A stretch of 64,000 bases of DNA from VFKU01 sp038916785 (GTDB lineage Bacteria > Hydrogenedentota > Hydrogenedentia > Hydrogenedentales > GCA-2746185), in assembly GCA_038916785.1 (NCBI GenBank), contig JBCLBO010000007.1, positions 5,713 to 69,712 on the forward strand. The letters run 5' to 3'. The notes under the pieces are model-generated. The model ran no database searches, had not been told where the DNA came from, and saw nothing but the letters and a program-made list of their open reading frames with translations. Position 1 is the stretch's first letter; the number at the start of each line of letters is the position of its first letter. Positions 8,420 through 18,939 of this stretch are shown here, in pieces. Made by a program: the position numbers and the translations under genes.

Positions 8420-9313
8420 CTACGGGCTCACAGGCCGCTCGGCGCCGAAGATTTTTACTTCCTCTTCGAGATCGACGCCGAATTTTTCTTTCACGGTCCT
8501 CTTGCAGAGCGCGATGAGGTAGAGCAGGTCTTTCGCGGTGGCGTTGCGATCGTTGACGATGAAGTTTCCGTGCAACTCGCTGATCACTGCGCCGCCGTGC
8601 CGTGTGCCCTTGAGGCCGCAGGCTTCGATCAGCCGGCCGGAGTGATCGTTCGGCGGGTTCTTGAAGACGCTGCCGCAGGAGTTGCCTGAGGGCTGAGTGC
8701 GCTTGCGGCGCTCGATGTAGCGATCGTAAATCGCTTTTTGGTCGTCCTCGGCCTTTTCGAATTTGAAGAGGCCGGAGAGGATGAGCCCGCTGGGCGGGCA
8801 GAAGGTCTGCCCGCGGTAGCTGTAGAGCGAGGGGTCCATCGGGACGGTGATGGTGCCTTTCTCGGTGATGAGCGTGACGGATTCCATTAACTGGCAGACG
8901 CTGCCGTTCACGGTGCCGGCGTTCATGTAGATCGCGCCGCCGACCGTGCCGGGGATGCCGGTGAGGCCGCCGGTGCCTTTGTAGTTGTTGGCGATGATGA
9001 CCTCGCGCACGAGATTGTCCAGAATCAGGCCGCCTTCGACGTGATAGCGGTCGTTGCCGAGCGCCTCGAGCCGCGTGAGGTGCGTGGTGAAGATGACGAT
9101 GCCCGGAAAGCCCTCGTCGGCGATGAGCACGTTCGAGCCGCCGCCTAGCACGATCTTGGGCTCGGGCCGCGTGCGCAGCCACTGGTACGCCGCTTCGGCC
9201 TCGGCGATGGTGCGCGGAATCAGCGCCAGCCGCGCCGGTCCGCCGACCTTGTACAATGACGCTGGCGCGAGCGGATAGTTCTCCACTGCGAAGTCGAACG
9301 GAAGGTTCCCCAT
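8420..9313 (-). CDS. murB: UDP-N-acetylenolpyruvoylglucosamine reductase
   Basis: 297 residues; ATG at 9313 chosen because the family begins there and upstream sequence is non-conserved. This cytoplasmic flavoenzyme uses NADPH to make UDP-MurNAc in peptidoglycan synthesis. Visible motifs: FAD-binding VLGGGSNVLIADEGF near 55-69, GTGGLTGIPGTVGGAIYMN near 113-131, the catalytic serine in SCGSVFKNP (S215), and the acid residue in GGAVISELHGN (E246). The length and lack of an extra C-terminal lobe fit type II MurB. It is transcribed in the same direction as pilT, 122 bp apart. Confidence 0.95.
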   Translation of the reverse strand: MGNLPFDFAVENYPLAPASLYKVGGPARLALIPRTIAEAEAAYQWLRTRPEPKIVLGGGSNVLIADEGFPGIVIFTTHLTRLEALGNDRYHVEGGLILDNLVREVIIANNYKGTGGLTGIPGTVGGAIYMNAGTVNGSVCQLMESVTLITEKGTITVPMDPSLYSYRGQTFCPPSGLILSGLFKFEKAEDDQKAIYDRYIERRKRTQPSGNSCGSVFKNPPNDHSGRLIEACGLKGTRHGGAVISELHGNFIVNDRNATAKDLLYLIALCKRTVKEKFGVDLEEEVKIFGAERPVSP

Positions 9314-9428
9314 GTATAAAGAATACCTGAGAATCGCCCGGCTTTCCCAGTGGGAGCGGCTGGAAAGTGCGCTTGGATTGGGTGGTTCGACCCGGTCCGA
9401 TGAGAGCGCGGGGTGTACTATCGAGTGT

Positions 9429-9490
9429 GAGATTTCCGGTTGAACGAGATTGCTTCGTCGCAAGCGCGCTCCTCGCAATGACGTGGGGGA
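9429..9490. repeat. Dispersed repeat (copy 2)
   Basis: GAGATTTCCGGTTGAACGAG followed by ATTGCTTCGTCGCAAGCGCGCTCCTCGCAATGACGTGGGGG. It matches the repeat at 3790-3880 over most of its length. It occupies the gap between the divergent murB and mtfA-like genes. Confidence 0.7.
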
Positions 9491-9532
9491 GGGGCGCCCG
9501 GCTGGAACAGTTGGAATAAGGAATCCGGAGCG

Positions 9533-10297
9533 ATGCTGAATTGGTTTCGCCGCCGTCGCGGTGCCGCGCCCGCGGCCTTCCCCGCGGAGTGGGCTGCCGT
9601 GCTCGAGCGCAATGTACCGTATTACCGGCTGCTTCCCGCGGAGCAGCAGGCGCGTTTGCGGGAGATGACTCAGGCGCTGATTGCCGAGAAACATTTCGAG
9701 GGCTGCCGCGGGTTCAAGGTCAGCGACGAGATGAAGGTGACCGTCGCCGGCCACGCCGCGTGCCTGTTGCTCGGGCGCGACGACGGCCACTTTCCCAAGC
9801 TCAAGACCATCCTGCTCTACCCAACTATGTTCGTGGTCGAGGACGAGGTCCGCGAGCCGGACGGCACGGTCTCCGAGGTCGAGGAGGAACACGCCGGCCA
9901 GTCCTGGGATATTGGCGTGGTCGTGCTTGCGTGGGACGAGGTCGTCCTCAGCGCGACTCGCGGCGGCGACGCCTACAACGTCGTGCTGCACGAGTTCGCC
10001 CACCAACTCGACGCGGCAGAGACCCACTCCGACGGCACGCCTGCGCTGGACGACGCGGCCCTCCGCGCGCGCTGGGCCGACGTCATGCAGCGCCACTACG
10101 ATAGGCTCGAGCGGGACGTCCGCCGTGGCCGCAGGACAATCCTCGACCCTTACGGTCTGGAGGCGCCCGCCGAGTTTTTCGCCGTCGCCACCGAGACCTT
10201 TTTCGAGGCGCCGGTCGCGCTGCGCAGCCATCACCCGGAGCTGTATGCCCTGCTCCGGGACTACTACCGGCAAGATCCGGCCCGCCTCGGGGCCTGA
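9533..10297 (+). CDS. MtfA-like zinc peptidase
   Basis: 254 residues, ATG at 9533. It carries HEFAHQLD at 153-160, the HExxH zinc site, plus a downstream EAPAEFFAVATETFFEAP with the candidate third ligand glutamate. The N-terminal FPAEWAAVLERNVPYYRLLP and C-terminal PELYALLRDYYRQDP segments are typical of the MtfA/DUF980 (M90) family. In E. coli, MtfA is a cytosolic aminopeptidase that binds the Mlc repressor of glucose uptake. Whether that role holds here is unknown. Monocistronic, divergent from murB. Confidence 0.88.
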   Translation: MLNWFRRRRGAAPAAFPAEWAAVLERNVPYYRLLPAEQQARLREMTQALIAEKHFEGCRGFKVSDEMKVTVAGHAACLLLGRDDGHFPKLKTILLYPTMFVVEDEVREPDGTVSEVEEEHAGQSWDIGVVVLAWDEVVLSATRGGDAYNVVLHEFAHQLDAAETHSDGTPALDDAALRARWADVMQRHYDRLERDVRRGRRTILDPYGLEAPAEFFAVATETFFEAPVALRSHHPELYALLRDYYRQDPARLGA

Positions 10298-10343
10298 AAC
10301 CCCGGAGCGTGTACCCCAATGCGCCGCCGCTGCCGCGGGCTCG

Positions 10344-10366
10344 CATGGGCGGGCCGCCCCTGCTAC
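10344..10366. repeat. Dispersed palindrome (GGGCGGGCCGCCC family)
   Basis: GCATGGGCGGGCCGCCCCTG followed by CTACGG. Relatives are at 39951-40008 and 48461-48485. A compact hairpin next to a CTACG tag, between two genes. Confidence 0.6.
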
Positions 10367-10558
10367 GGACGTTGGATTTTGCCGGGTGCGCTTAGCGCCT
10401 CTGCTTCGGGCCCCACCTCTTGTCATCCCCGCGGAAGCGGCGAGCGGTCCGGCGTTGTCCGGGCGGGTGTCGATGCGTTTGACGCTTGGGTATACTTTGG
10501 CGGCGCCGGAGCGTGCGGCGCGAATTTTTTAACACTATATGACTATGGAGTTAGTACA

Positions 10559-10846
10559 ATGGCTGCATACGTAATTGTCCAAGTGAACGTGACCCAGCCC
10601 GGGCCGTACGAAGCGTACAAGGCGCTGGCGGCGGCGGCGGTGCAGCAGCACGGCGGGAAGTACCTTGTGCGGGGCGGGGCGGCGACGGACCTGGAGGGTT
10701 CGCGGCCCTACCCGCGCATCGTGGTCTTGGAGTTTGCGAACGCGGGCCAGGCGAAACGGTGGTACGCGTCGCCGGAATACCAGCAGGCGAAAAAGGCGCG
10801 CGAGGGGGCTGGCGAGGGCGTCTTCACGGTCATCGAGGGCGTGTAG
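10559..10846 (+). CDS. DUF1330 domain protein
   Basis: 95 residues, ATG at 10559 with GGAG 8 nt upstream. Sequence features are those of DUF1330: AAYVIVQVNVTQPGPYEAY at the N-terminus, GGKYLVRGG near 32-40, and a C-terminal SPEYQQAKKAREGAGEG. Such proteins adopt a dimeric ferredoxin-like alpha/beta barrel fold related to small monooxygenases. No reaction is established. It stands alone between the MtfA-like gene and the str operon. Confidence 0.88.
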   Translation: MAAYVIVQVNVTQPGPYEAYKALAAAAVQQHGGKYLVRGGAATDLEGSRPYPRIVVLEFANAGQAKRWYASPEYQQAKKAREGAGEGVFTVIEGV

Positions 10847-11301
10847 GTCGTGCGGCGGGGGGATGTGAGGGGCCGGATAGGAGATATGGGAGTCATGGGA
10901 GCTATGGGAGGACGTGCGAAAATCTCGCGCGGAATTGTTTAGCGGAGGGTTTGGGTGGAGGACATGGGAGGTGATCGGCGTGCCTTGAGGCAGTCTTGGC
11001 AGCTACAAATTAGTTGTAAGTCGTTATTGTACAGTATGTTATGCGGTATTTAGCAGCCTCAGTACTTTTCGGTTCGCCTATAAGTCCTGGTTCGGAGCGA
11101 AATTGGCGGCAGAGATCGCTTGACTGGCCGGATTTTCGTTTGCTACACTTCGCCGCTGTTGCATTGGCGGTACTCTCGCTTTTTCAGCCGGACGGTGACG
11201 GGGCGGTTCCTGCTTTCGGGCACCCGCGCTGAATTCCATTGTGCATGAGGTCGCAGGGCGATTTATGTCTGGCGCTATATGAGTAGTATTGGAGGAAGAC
11301 T
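10847..11301. other. Leader/promoter region upstream of the str operon
   Basis: No gene is supported. The first 100 bases contain a short ATGGGAG-like direct repeat (GGAGTCATGGGAGCTATGGG). From 11000 the composition becomes AT-richer, with TACAAATTAGTTGTA (a small inverted repeat) and TTGTAA/TATGTT-like elements that may belong to the rpsL promoter. I could not settle on one -35/-10 pair. Confidence 0.4.
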
Positions 11302-11721
11302 GTGCCGACCATCAATCAATTGATGCGCGGGTGCCGCGAGAAGGGCCGGAACCGGACGAAGTCTCCGGCGCTTAAGTCGTGCCCGCAGGCCTCGGGGACG
11401 TGCACGCGCGTGTACACGATGACGCCGAAGAAGCCGAACTCGGCGCTGCGCAAGGTGGCGCGCGTGCGGCTGAAGAACGGGATGGAAGTGACGGTGTATA
11501 TCCCGGGCATCGGCCACAACCTGCAGGAGCACTCGCAGGTGATGGTGCGCGGCGGCCGCGTGAAGGATCTTCCGGGTGTGAAGTACCACATGATCCGCGG
11601 CGTGCTCGATGCGCAAGGCGACATCGGCGGCACGGCGACCCGCGGGAACGAGGGCGGCAAGGAAATCCACAAGGGCCGCTGGGTGAGCCGATCCAAGTAC
11701 GGCGTCAAAAAGCCGAAGTAG
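11302..11721 (+). CDS. rpsL: 30S ribosomal protein S12
   Basis: 139 residues from a GTG at 11302 with GGAGG 6 nt upstream. S12 lines the decoding centre. The TPKKPNSALRK loop (K43/K44) and GRVKDLPGV loop (K88, D89) are intact and of the streptomycin-sensitive type. It is about 15 residues longer than E. coli S12 because of a basic C-terminal tail (EIHKGRWVSRSKYGVKKPK). First gene of the str operon, 24 bp before rpsG. Confidence 0.98.
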   Translation: MPTINQLMRGCREKGRNRTKSPALKSCPQASGTCTRVYTMTPKKPNSALRKVARVRLKNGMEVTVYIPGIGHNLQEHSQVMVRGGRVKDLPGVKYHMIRGVLDAQGDIGGTATRGNEGGKEIHKGRWVSRSKYGVKKPK

Positions 11722-11745
11722 TCCGGCGGAAAGAACGAGAGACCG

Positions 11746-12219
11746 ATGGGACGCAGACACGAGGCGGAGAAGCGGCAGACGCTTCCTGACCCGGTATATC
11801 ACAGCCAGACCGTGGCGAAATTTGTGAACGCGGTGATGAGCGACGGCAAGAAGAGCACGTCGGAGGCGATCGTGTACGGCGCGCTTGAGATCATCAAGAA
11901 GCGCACGGCGGGCGAAGATCCGCTGCACGTGTTCGACAAGGCGATCGACAACGCCAAGCCCTTGCTGCAGGTGAAATCGCGGCGCGTGGGCGGCGCGACA
12001 TACCAGGTGCCGGTGGAAATTGCACCGGCCACGCGGCAGGCGATCGCGTTCCGCTGGATCATCAATTTCGCGCGCAACCGCGGCGAGAAGACGATGCAAG
12101 AGCGGCTGGCTGGCGAGATTGTGGATTGCTACAACCGCCAGGGCAACACGATTAAGAAGCGCGAAGACACGCACAAGATGGCGGACGCGAACAAGGCATT
12201 CGCCCATTTCAGATTCTAG
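11746..12219 (+). CDS. rpsG: 30S ribosomal protein S7
   Basis: 157 residues, ATG at 11746. S7 nucleates assembly of the 30S head and binds the 3' domain of 16S rRNA. Conserved stretches: MGRRHEAEKRQTLPDPVYHS, VKSRRVGGATYQVPVEI, REDTHKMADANKAFAHFRF. Normal length. It follows rpsL, and 239 bp separate it from fusA, unusually wide for this operon. Confidence 0.98.
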   Translation: MGRRHEAEKRQTLPDPVYHSQTVAKFVNAVMSDGKKSTSEAIVYGALEIIKKRTAGEDPLHVFDKAIDNAKPLLQVKSRRVGGATYQVPVEIAPATRQAIAFRWIINFARNRGEKTMQERLAGEIVDCYNRQGNTIKKREDTHKMADANKAFAHFRF

Positions 12220-12258
12220 ACGGAAACGATTTTTTGAGTTCGAGGAACGAGCGTTAAG

Positions 12259-12285
12259 TTGACGGAAGTCAAGCGCAGTTAGGAT
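12259..12285 (+). promoter_or_regulatory. Possible internal promoter before fusA
   Basis: TTGACG at 12259-12264 and TAGGAT at 12280-12285, with a short 15-bp spacer. It lies in the long rpsG-fusA gap, so a secondary start for fusA-tuf is plausible. The spacing is suboptimal, so support is weak. Confidence 0.3.
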
Positions 12286-12458
12286 TCAGGCCTGCGGCGC
12301 CGCAGAGTGCGAGGCGCCGACAGTCGAAAATCCTGGATCCGGCGGGTCTGGTCATTCATTCAGTAGACCTCGATGGCCCGCGCGCTTGCGATCTGTCTGA
12401 GTGGAAGACGGGATCCGAGACGGCCCCGGCAAACGAGTAGATACGAGGACGACGAGCA

Positions 12459-14552
12459 GTGGCACGCAAGTATTCTCTAGATTTGGTCCGCAATATCGGG
12501 ATCATGGCCCACATCGACGCGGGGAAGACGACCGTGACCGAGCGCATCCTGTACTACTCGGGGCGCCTGCACCGCGTGGGCGAGGTGCATGACGGCACCG
12601 CGACCATGGACTACATGGAGCAGGAGCAGGAACGCGGCATCACGATTACTTCTGCGGCGACCGCGTGCGAGTGGCGCGGGCACCGCGTGAACATCATCGA
12701 CACCCCGGGCCACGTGGATTTCACGGCCGAGGTGGAGCGCAGCTTGCGCGTGCTCGACGGCGCGGTGGCGGTGTTCGACGCGGTGGCGGGCGTGCAGCCG
12801 CAGTCCGAGACGGTGTGGCGTCAGGCCGAGAAGTACGGCGTGCCGCGCATTGCGTTCGTCAACAAGATGGACCGGGTCGGCGCGGACTTTGACAAGGCCG
12901 TGATATCGATGCGCGAGCGCCTGGGGGCGAACGCGGTGCCGGTGCACCTGCCGACCGGCGCGGAAGACAACTTCCGTCAAGTCATCGATCTGGTCGGCAT
13001 GAAGATGATCTCGTGGGAAGGCGAAGATTTGGATCAAAAGCCTGAAGTCAGCGGGATTCCGGCGGAATGGCTTGGAGAAGCGCAGAAGCGGCGCATGCTG
13101 TTGGTCGAGGCCCTCGCGGATTTCGACGAGGGCATCATGAAGAAGTACCTCGAGGGCGCCGAGGTCGGCGAAGACGAGATGCGGCCGGTCATCCGGCGCG
13201 CCACCATCGCCTGTAAATTGAATCCGGTGGTCTGCGGCACGGCGCTGCGGAACAAGGGCGTGCAACTCATGCTCGACGCGGTGGTGGATTATCTCCCCTC
13301 TCCGGTGGAGCTGCCGCCCGTGGCGGGATTTGAGCCCGGCACCGAAAAAGCGACTTCGCGCAAACCCTCCGACGACGAGCCCTTCTCTGCGCTCGCATTC
13401 AAGATTCTTACCGACCCGCACGTGGGCCGCTTGACCTTCATCCGGATTTACAGCGGGACGCTGTCCGCGGGCACGCAGGTGATGAACGCGCGCACGCGGC
13501 GCAAAGAGCGCCTGGGCCGGCTGCTGGAGATGCACGCGAACGACCGCACGGACCTCGAAGAGATGCGCACGGGCGACATTGGCGCGGTGATTGGCTGCAA
13601 AGACGTGACCACGGGTGACACGCTGTGCGACTTGAAATATCCCGTCGAGTTGTTGCGCCCGACCTTCCCCGAGCCGGTGGTGCGCATTGCGATCGAGCCG
13701 AAGTCCAAGGCCGACCAGGACAAGCTCTCCGACGCGCTCAACAAGCTTGCCGAAGAAGACCCGACCTTCCAGGTCTGCGTGGACCACGAGACCGGGCAGA
13801 CGATCATCGCGGGCATGGGCGAACTACACCTGGAAATTTTGGTGGACCGCATGCGCCGCGAATTCAATGTCGTGGCGAGCGTGGGCAAGCCGATGGTGGC
13901 GTACCGTGAGTCGGTGCGCACGATGGCCGAGGCCGAGTGCAAGTTTGTGCGCCAGTCCGGCGGCCGCGGCCAATACGGCCACGTGGTGCTCTCCGTCGAG
14001 CCCGGCGAAAAGGGATCGGGTTTTGTGTTCGAAGACGAGATCGTCGGCGGCGTGATTCCGCGCGAATTTATTCCGGGCGTCATGAAGGGCTGCAAGAACG
14101 CGCTCGAGGGCGGTCCGATTTCCGGTTACCCGATGGTGGACGTGACGGTGCGCCTGACCTACGGCAGCTACCACGACGTGGACTCTTCCGAAATGGCCTT
14201 TGAAATCGCCGGATCGATGGCGGTGAAAGAGGCCGCCGCGAAGGCGAACCCCGTGCTGCTCGAGCCGATCATGAAGGTCGAGGTGACGGTGCCCGAGCAG
14301 TATACGGGCGACGTGATCGGCGACATCAACGGGCGCCGCGGCCGCATGGAAAGCATGGAACCCCAGGGCAGCGTGCAGAAGGTGGTCGCGCACGTGCCGC
14401 TGGCCGAGATGTTCGGCTACGCGAACGATCTGCGGTCCAAGACGCAAGGCCGGGCGTCGTTCAGCATGGAGTTCGAGCATTACGAGTCCGTGCCGACGAA
14501 CGTGGCGAACGAGATTATGGAAACGAGAGGCAGTTCGTACCGGTTCCGCTAG
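12459..14552 (+). CDS. fusA: Elongation factor G
   Basis: 697 residues, GTG at 12459 with GAGG about 10 nt upstream. It is the GTPase that drives translocation of tRNA and mRNA on the ribosome. Motifs: G1 AHIDAGKTT (17-25), G2 region RGITI (59-63), G3 DTPGH (81-85), G4 NKMD (135-138), followed by domains II-V ending in FGYANDLRSKTQGRASFSM. Normal full length with no visible defects. Confidence 0.98.
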   Translation: MARKYSLDLVRNIGIMAHIDAGKTTVTERILYYSGRLHRVGEVHDGTATMDYMEQEQERGITITSAATACEWRGHRVNIIDTPGHVDFTAEVERSLRVLDGAVAVFDAVAGVQPQSETVWRQAEKYGVPRIAFVNKMDRVGADFDKAVISMRERLGANAVPVHLPTGAEDNFRQVIDLVGMKMISWEGEDLDQKPEVSGIPAEWLGEAQKRRMLLVEALADFDEGIMKKYLEGAEVGEDEMRPVIRRATIACKLNPVVCGTALRNKGVQLMLDAVVDYLPSPVELPPVAGFEPGTEKATSRKPSDDEPFSALAFKILTDPHVGRLTFIRIYSGTLSAGTQVMNARTRRKERLGRLLEMHANDRTDLEEMRTGDIGAVIGCKDVTTGDTLCDLKYPVELLRPTFPEPVVRIAIEPKSKADQDKLSDALNKLAEEDPTFQVCVDHETGQTIIAGMGELHLEILVDRMRREFNVVASVGKPMVAYRESVRTMAEAECKFVRQSGGRGQYGHVVLSVEPGEKGSGFVFEDEIVGGVIPREFIPGVMKGCKNALEGGPISGYPMVDVTVRLTYGSYHDVDSSEMAFEIAGSMAVKEAAAKANPVLLEPIMKVEVTVPEQYTGDVIGDINGRRGRMESMEPQGSVQKVVAHVPLAEMFGYANDLRSKTQGRASFSMEFEHYESVPTNVANEIMETRGSSYRFR

Positions 14553-14623
14553 TCCGGTACGCGAGTGGATAGAGGAAACGAGCTCGGCGAAGGCGGAGCG
14601 GAAGGGTAGAAAGGGAGACCAGC

Positions 14624-15814
<1,191 letters not shown>

Positions 15815-15872
15815 AAGTAAGTAGTGACCGTGCTGGCGCCAGACGCGCCGGCCGAGTGGAGAGCGAACAGAG

Positions 15873-16187
15873 ATGGCCACGAACAATCGAATCCGCATCA
15901 AGTTGCGGGCCTACGATCACCGGCTGCTGGATCATTCTACGCAGGAGATCGTGCAGGCGGCGCAGCGCACGGGCGCGGGCGTGGTGGGGCCGATCCCGCT
16001 CCCGCAGGACATCAAGAAGATCACGGTGAACCGCTCACCGTTTATCGACAAGAAGTCGCGCGAACAGTTCGAGATGAGGACGCACAAGCGTCTGCTGGAC
16101 ATACTGAACCCGACGGCCCAGACGGTGGACGCGCTGATGAAGCTCGATCTGCCGGCGGGAGTCGACGTTGAAATTAAGCAAAAGTAA
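15873..16187 (+). CDS. rpsJ: 30S ribosomal protein S10
   Basis: 104 residues, ATG at 15873. S10 sits in the 30S head and, as NusE, also takes part in antitermination with NusB. Conserved RIRIKLRAYDHRLLD, GPIPLP and the loop around NRSPFIDKKSREQFEMRTHK are present. It opens the S10 block 58 bp after tuf. Confidence 0.98.
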   Translation: MATNNRIRIKLRAYDHRLLDHSTQEIVQAAQRTGAGVVGPIPLPQDIKKITVNRSPFIDKKSREQFEMRTHKRLLDILNPTAQTVDALMKLDLPAGVDVEIKQK

Positions 16188-16211
16188 CCAGGACCCGTTT
16201 GAGATAGCACG

Positions 16212-16847
16212 ATGGTAGACGGACTGATCGGGAAAAAATTAGGCATGACGCGCCTGTTCACCGGCGATGGCCGGTGGATCGATGTGACGGTACTCGAGGC
16301 GGGACCGTGCACGGTGGTGCAGCGCAAGACGAAGGACCGCGACGGGTACGACGCGGTCCAGCTTGGGTTCGGTGAACTCAAGGAGTCTCGCTGCAACAAG
16401 CCGCTCAAGGGCCACTTCGCCAAGGCGGGGCTGTCGCCCAAGAAGAAGCTGCAAGAGGTCCGCGTGGCCTCCGACAGCGCGCTGAAGACCGGCGACGAGG
16501 TCAAGGCGAACATTTTTGCGGCGGGGGACAGGGTGGATATCTGCGGCGTGTCGAAGGGCAAAGGGTTCCAGGGCGTGATCAAGCGCTACCACTTCGCCGG
16601 CGGCCCGGCATCGCACGGCTCGATGTTCCACCGCGCGCCGGGATCGATTGGCCAGCGGCAGACCCCGGCCAAGGTGTTTCCGAACAAGCGGATGCCCGGG
16701 CACATGGGCCAGGACCGCACGACGATACGCAACATTGAAGTGGTGAACGTGGACGCGGAGCGCAACCTGCTCATCGTGCGCGGCTGTATCCCCGGCGCGG
16801 CCGGCGGCATCGTGACGGTGCGCAAGACCACGAAGGGGAAACGCTAA
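16212..16847 (+). CDS. rplC: 50S ribosomal protein L3
   Basis: 211 residues, ATG at 16212. L3 is an early assembly protein near the peptidyl transferase centre. Conserved GKKLGMTRLFTGDG at the N-terminus, the GKGFQGVIKRYHFAGGPASHG loop near 118-138, and GHMGQDRTT near 164. Normal length; 2 bp before rplD. Confidence 0.98.
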   Translation: MVDGLIGKKLGMTRLFTGDGRWIDVTVLEAGPCTVVQRKTKDRDGYDAVQLGFGELKESRCNKPLKGHFAKAGLSPKKKLQEVRVASDSALKTGDEVKANIFAAGDRVDICGVSKGKGFQGVIKRYHFAGGPASHGSMFHRAPGSIGQRQTPAKVFPNKRMPGHMGQDRTTIRNIEVVNVDAERNLLIVRGCIPGAAGGIVTVRKTTKGKR

Positions 16848-16849
16848 TC

Positions 16850-17476
16850 ATGGCCTCGGCTCGAATGTATAAATCGGACGGCAGCGAAGCGGCGCGGATC
16901 GAGTTGAACAAGGCCGTGTTCGACGTGGAGCCCAACGATGGCCTGGTGCACCAAGTGGCGATGGTGCTGCTCAACAACAAGCGGGCGGGCACGCACCAGA
17001 CCAAGACCCGCGGCGAAGTGCGCGGCGGCGGCAGGAAGCCCTACGCGCAGAAGGGCACGGGTAACGCGCGCCACGGCAGTATCCGCGAGCCGCAGATGAA
17101 GGGCGGGGGCACGGTCTGGGGCCCGCACCCGCGCAGCTACCGGCAGGACGTGAACCTGAAGATGCGCCGCAAAGCGCTGTGCTGCATGCTGACCGATCGC
17201 GTGCGCAACGATGCGCTGTGCGTGATTGAGGGATTCGAGGGGACGACGCCCAAGTCCAAGCCGGTCGCGGAGCTCGTGGCGAAGATTGCTCCGGAACGCC
17301 GCAAGACCCTGCTGGTGGCGGCGGTGGGCGACAAGAACCTGATCGCGTCGGTGCGCAATCTCACGGGTCTGACGGTGCGCACGGCGCTGGACCTGAACGC
17401 GCTCGACGTGCTGCACGCGCGCAAGGTGATCGTGGTGAAAGACGCGCTGGCGCGGCTCGAGGAGCGGCTGGCATGA
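16850..17476 (+). CDS. rplD: 50S ribosomal protein L4
   Basis: 208 residues, ATG at 16850. L4 lines the peptide exit tunnel and in E. coli represses the S10 operon. The tunnel loop GGGRKPYAQKGTGNARHGS is intact. The stop overlaps the start of rplW by four bases (ATGA), consistent with coupled translation. Confidence 0.97.
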   Translation: MASARMYKSDGSEAARIELNKAVFDVEPNDGLVHQVAMVLLNNKRAGTHQTKTRGEVRGGGRKPYAQKGTGNARHGSIREPQMKGGGTVWGPHPRSYRQDVNLKMRRKALCCMLTDRVRNDALCVIEGFEGTTPKSKPVAELVAKIAPERRKTLLVAAVGDKNLIASVRNLTGLTVRTALDLNALDVLHARKVIVVKDALARLEERLA

Positions 17477-17769
17477 AGACGAACCATCCCTATCAGATTA
17501 TTCGCACGCCGGTGCTTTCGGAAGAGGCGACGATCCAGACGGCGGCATACAACAAATACACGTTTAAGGTTGACCCGAAGGCGAACAAGCGTCAGATCAA
17601 GGAAGCCGTCGAACAGCAGTGGCCTGAGGTGCGCGTGACGCAGGTGAACACGATGAACTACGACGGCAAAATGAAACGGCGCGGCATGGCGATTAAGGCT
17701 GGCCGCACGCCGAAATGGAAAAAAGCGATTGTCACGCTGCGTGTGGGCGACAAGATTGACTTGATTTAG
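17473..17769 (+). CDS. rplW: 50S ribosomal protein L23
   Basis: 98 residues, ATG at 17473 overlapping the rplD stop. L23 sits at the exit of the peptide tunnel and docks trigger factor and SRP. IIRTPVLSEEATIQTA and YTFKVDPKANKRQIKEAVE match the family. Confidence 0.97.
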   Translation: MKTNHPYQIIRTPVLSEEATIQTAAYNKYTFKVDPKANKRQIKEAVEQQWPEVRVTQVNTMNYDGKMKRRGMAIKAGRTPKWKKAIVTLRVGDKIDLI

Positions 17770-17785
17770 GTACAGGGAGCGAACC

Positions 17786-18625
17786 GTGCCACTGAAGCGA
17801 TTTAAACCGACCACTGCGAGCCGGCGGAGCATGACGGTAGAGGACTTTTCCGACCTCACCGACAAGCGTCCGGAAAGACGGCTGACCGAGTTCCTGCACA
17901 ATCCCGCCGGCCGCAACAACAACGGCCGGATCACGGCGCATTGCCGGGGCGGCGGCCACAAGCGGCTTTACCGGAAGATTGATTTCCGGCGCGACAAGGA
18001 CGGTGTCCCCGGCGTCGTGACGGCGCTTGAATACGATCCGAACCGTTCCGCGCGCATCGCGCTGATCACGTATGCGGACGGCGACAAGCGCTACATCCTG
18101 GCGCCCAAATCATTGGCGGTCGGCGCTTCGGTGATGAGCGGCCCGACGGCGCAGTTTGAAGTTGGCCACTGCATGGCGCTGGACAATATCCCGCTTGGCA
18201 TGATGGTGCATTGCGTGGAGCTCAATCCGGGCCGCGGCGGCCAGCTCGGCCGTTCGGCGGGGAACGCTTGCCAGGTGCTCGGCAAAGAAGGCAAATACAT
18301 TTCGCTGCGCCTGCCTTCGGGCGAGATGCGGCGCGTGCCGCGCGTATGCCGCGCGACGATTGGCGAAGTGGGTAACGAAGACCACCTTAACGTGTCGATC
18401 GGCAAGGCTGGGCGTACGCGGTGGTTGGGTAAGCGTCCGAGCGTGCGCGGCGTGGCGATGAACCCTGTGGATCATCCGCACGGCGGCGGCGAAGGCCGCA
18501 CGTCGGGCGGTCGCCATCCAGTGACGCCGTGGGGCGTGAAGACCAAAGGCTACAAGACCCGCAAGCGCGGCCACCGGACGGACAAGTTGATTATTCGCCG
18601 CCGGCGCAATGCGCGCGGGGCCTAG
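17786..18625 (+). CDS. rplB: 50S ribosomal protein L2
   Basis: 279 residues, GTG at 17786 with AGGGAG upstream. L2 supports the peptidyl transferase centre and bridge B7b. The conserved VRGVAMNPVDHPHGGGEG with the key histidine is present near 227-244, as is the RNA-binding GRNNNGRITAHCRGGGHKR near 43-61. Confidence 0.98.
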   Translation: MPLKRFKPTTASRRSMTVEDFSDLTDKRPERRLTEFLHNPAGRNNNGRITAHCRGGGHKRLYRKIDFRRDKDGVPGVVTALEYDPNRSARIALITYADGDKRYILAPKSLAVGASVMSGPTAQFEVGHCMALDNIPLGMMVHCVELNPGRGGQLGRSAGNACQVLGKEGKYISLRLPSGEMRRVPRVCRATIGEVGNEDHLNVSIGKAGRTRWLGKRPSVRGVAMNPVDHPHGGGEGRTSGGRHPVTPWGVKTKGYKTRKRGHRTDKLIIRRRRNARGA

Positions 18626-18635
18626 GAGATAGACC

Positions 18636-18929
18636 GTGTCACGTTCAGTCAGCAAGGGACCGTTCGTCGATGAGTCGCTGGCGCGCAAGGCGCACCGGGC
18701 GCAAACGACCGGTGACCGCAAGGCGATCCGCACGTGGTCGCGCCGCAGCACGGTGACCCCGGAGATGGTGGGGGTGACGGTGGCGGTGCATAACGGCCGC
18801 GCGTTTATCCCCGTGTACCTTTCGGAGAACATGGTGGGCCACAAGCTGGGCGAGTTCGCCCCGACGCGCACCTTCAGGGTGCATCCGGGCATCAAGGCGG
18901 CCGTGTCGTCGTCGCGGCCGACGAAGTAG
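18636..18929 (+). CDS. rpsS: 30S ribosomal protein S19
   Basis: 97 residues, GTG at 18636 with AGGAGATAGACC upstream. It binds the 30S head with S13. Recognisable by SRSVSKGPFVDESLARKAHR, IRTWSRRSTVTPEMVG and VYLSENMVGHKLGEFAPTR. Confidence 0.97.
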   Translation: MSRSVSKGPFVDESLARKAHRAQTTGDRKAIRTWSRRSTVTPEMVGVTVAVHNGRAFIPVYLSENMVGHKLGEFAPTRTFRVHPGIKAAVSSSRPTK

Positions 18930-18939
18930 GAGCATAGAC

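Noticed and set aside
12477..13787. 436-codon frame opposite fusA
   Set aside because: Antisense shadow of a highly biased gene; no ribosome site or family.
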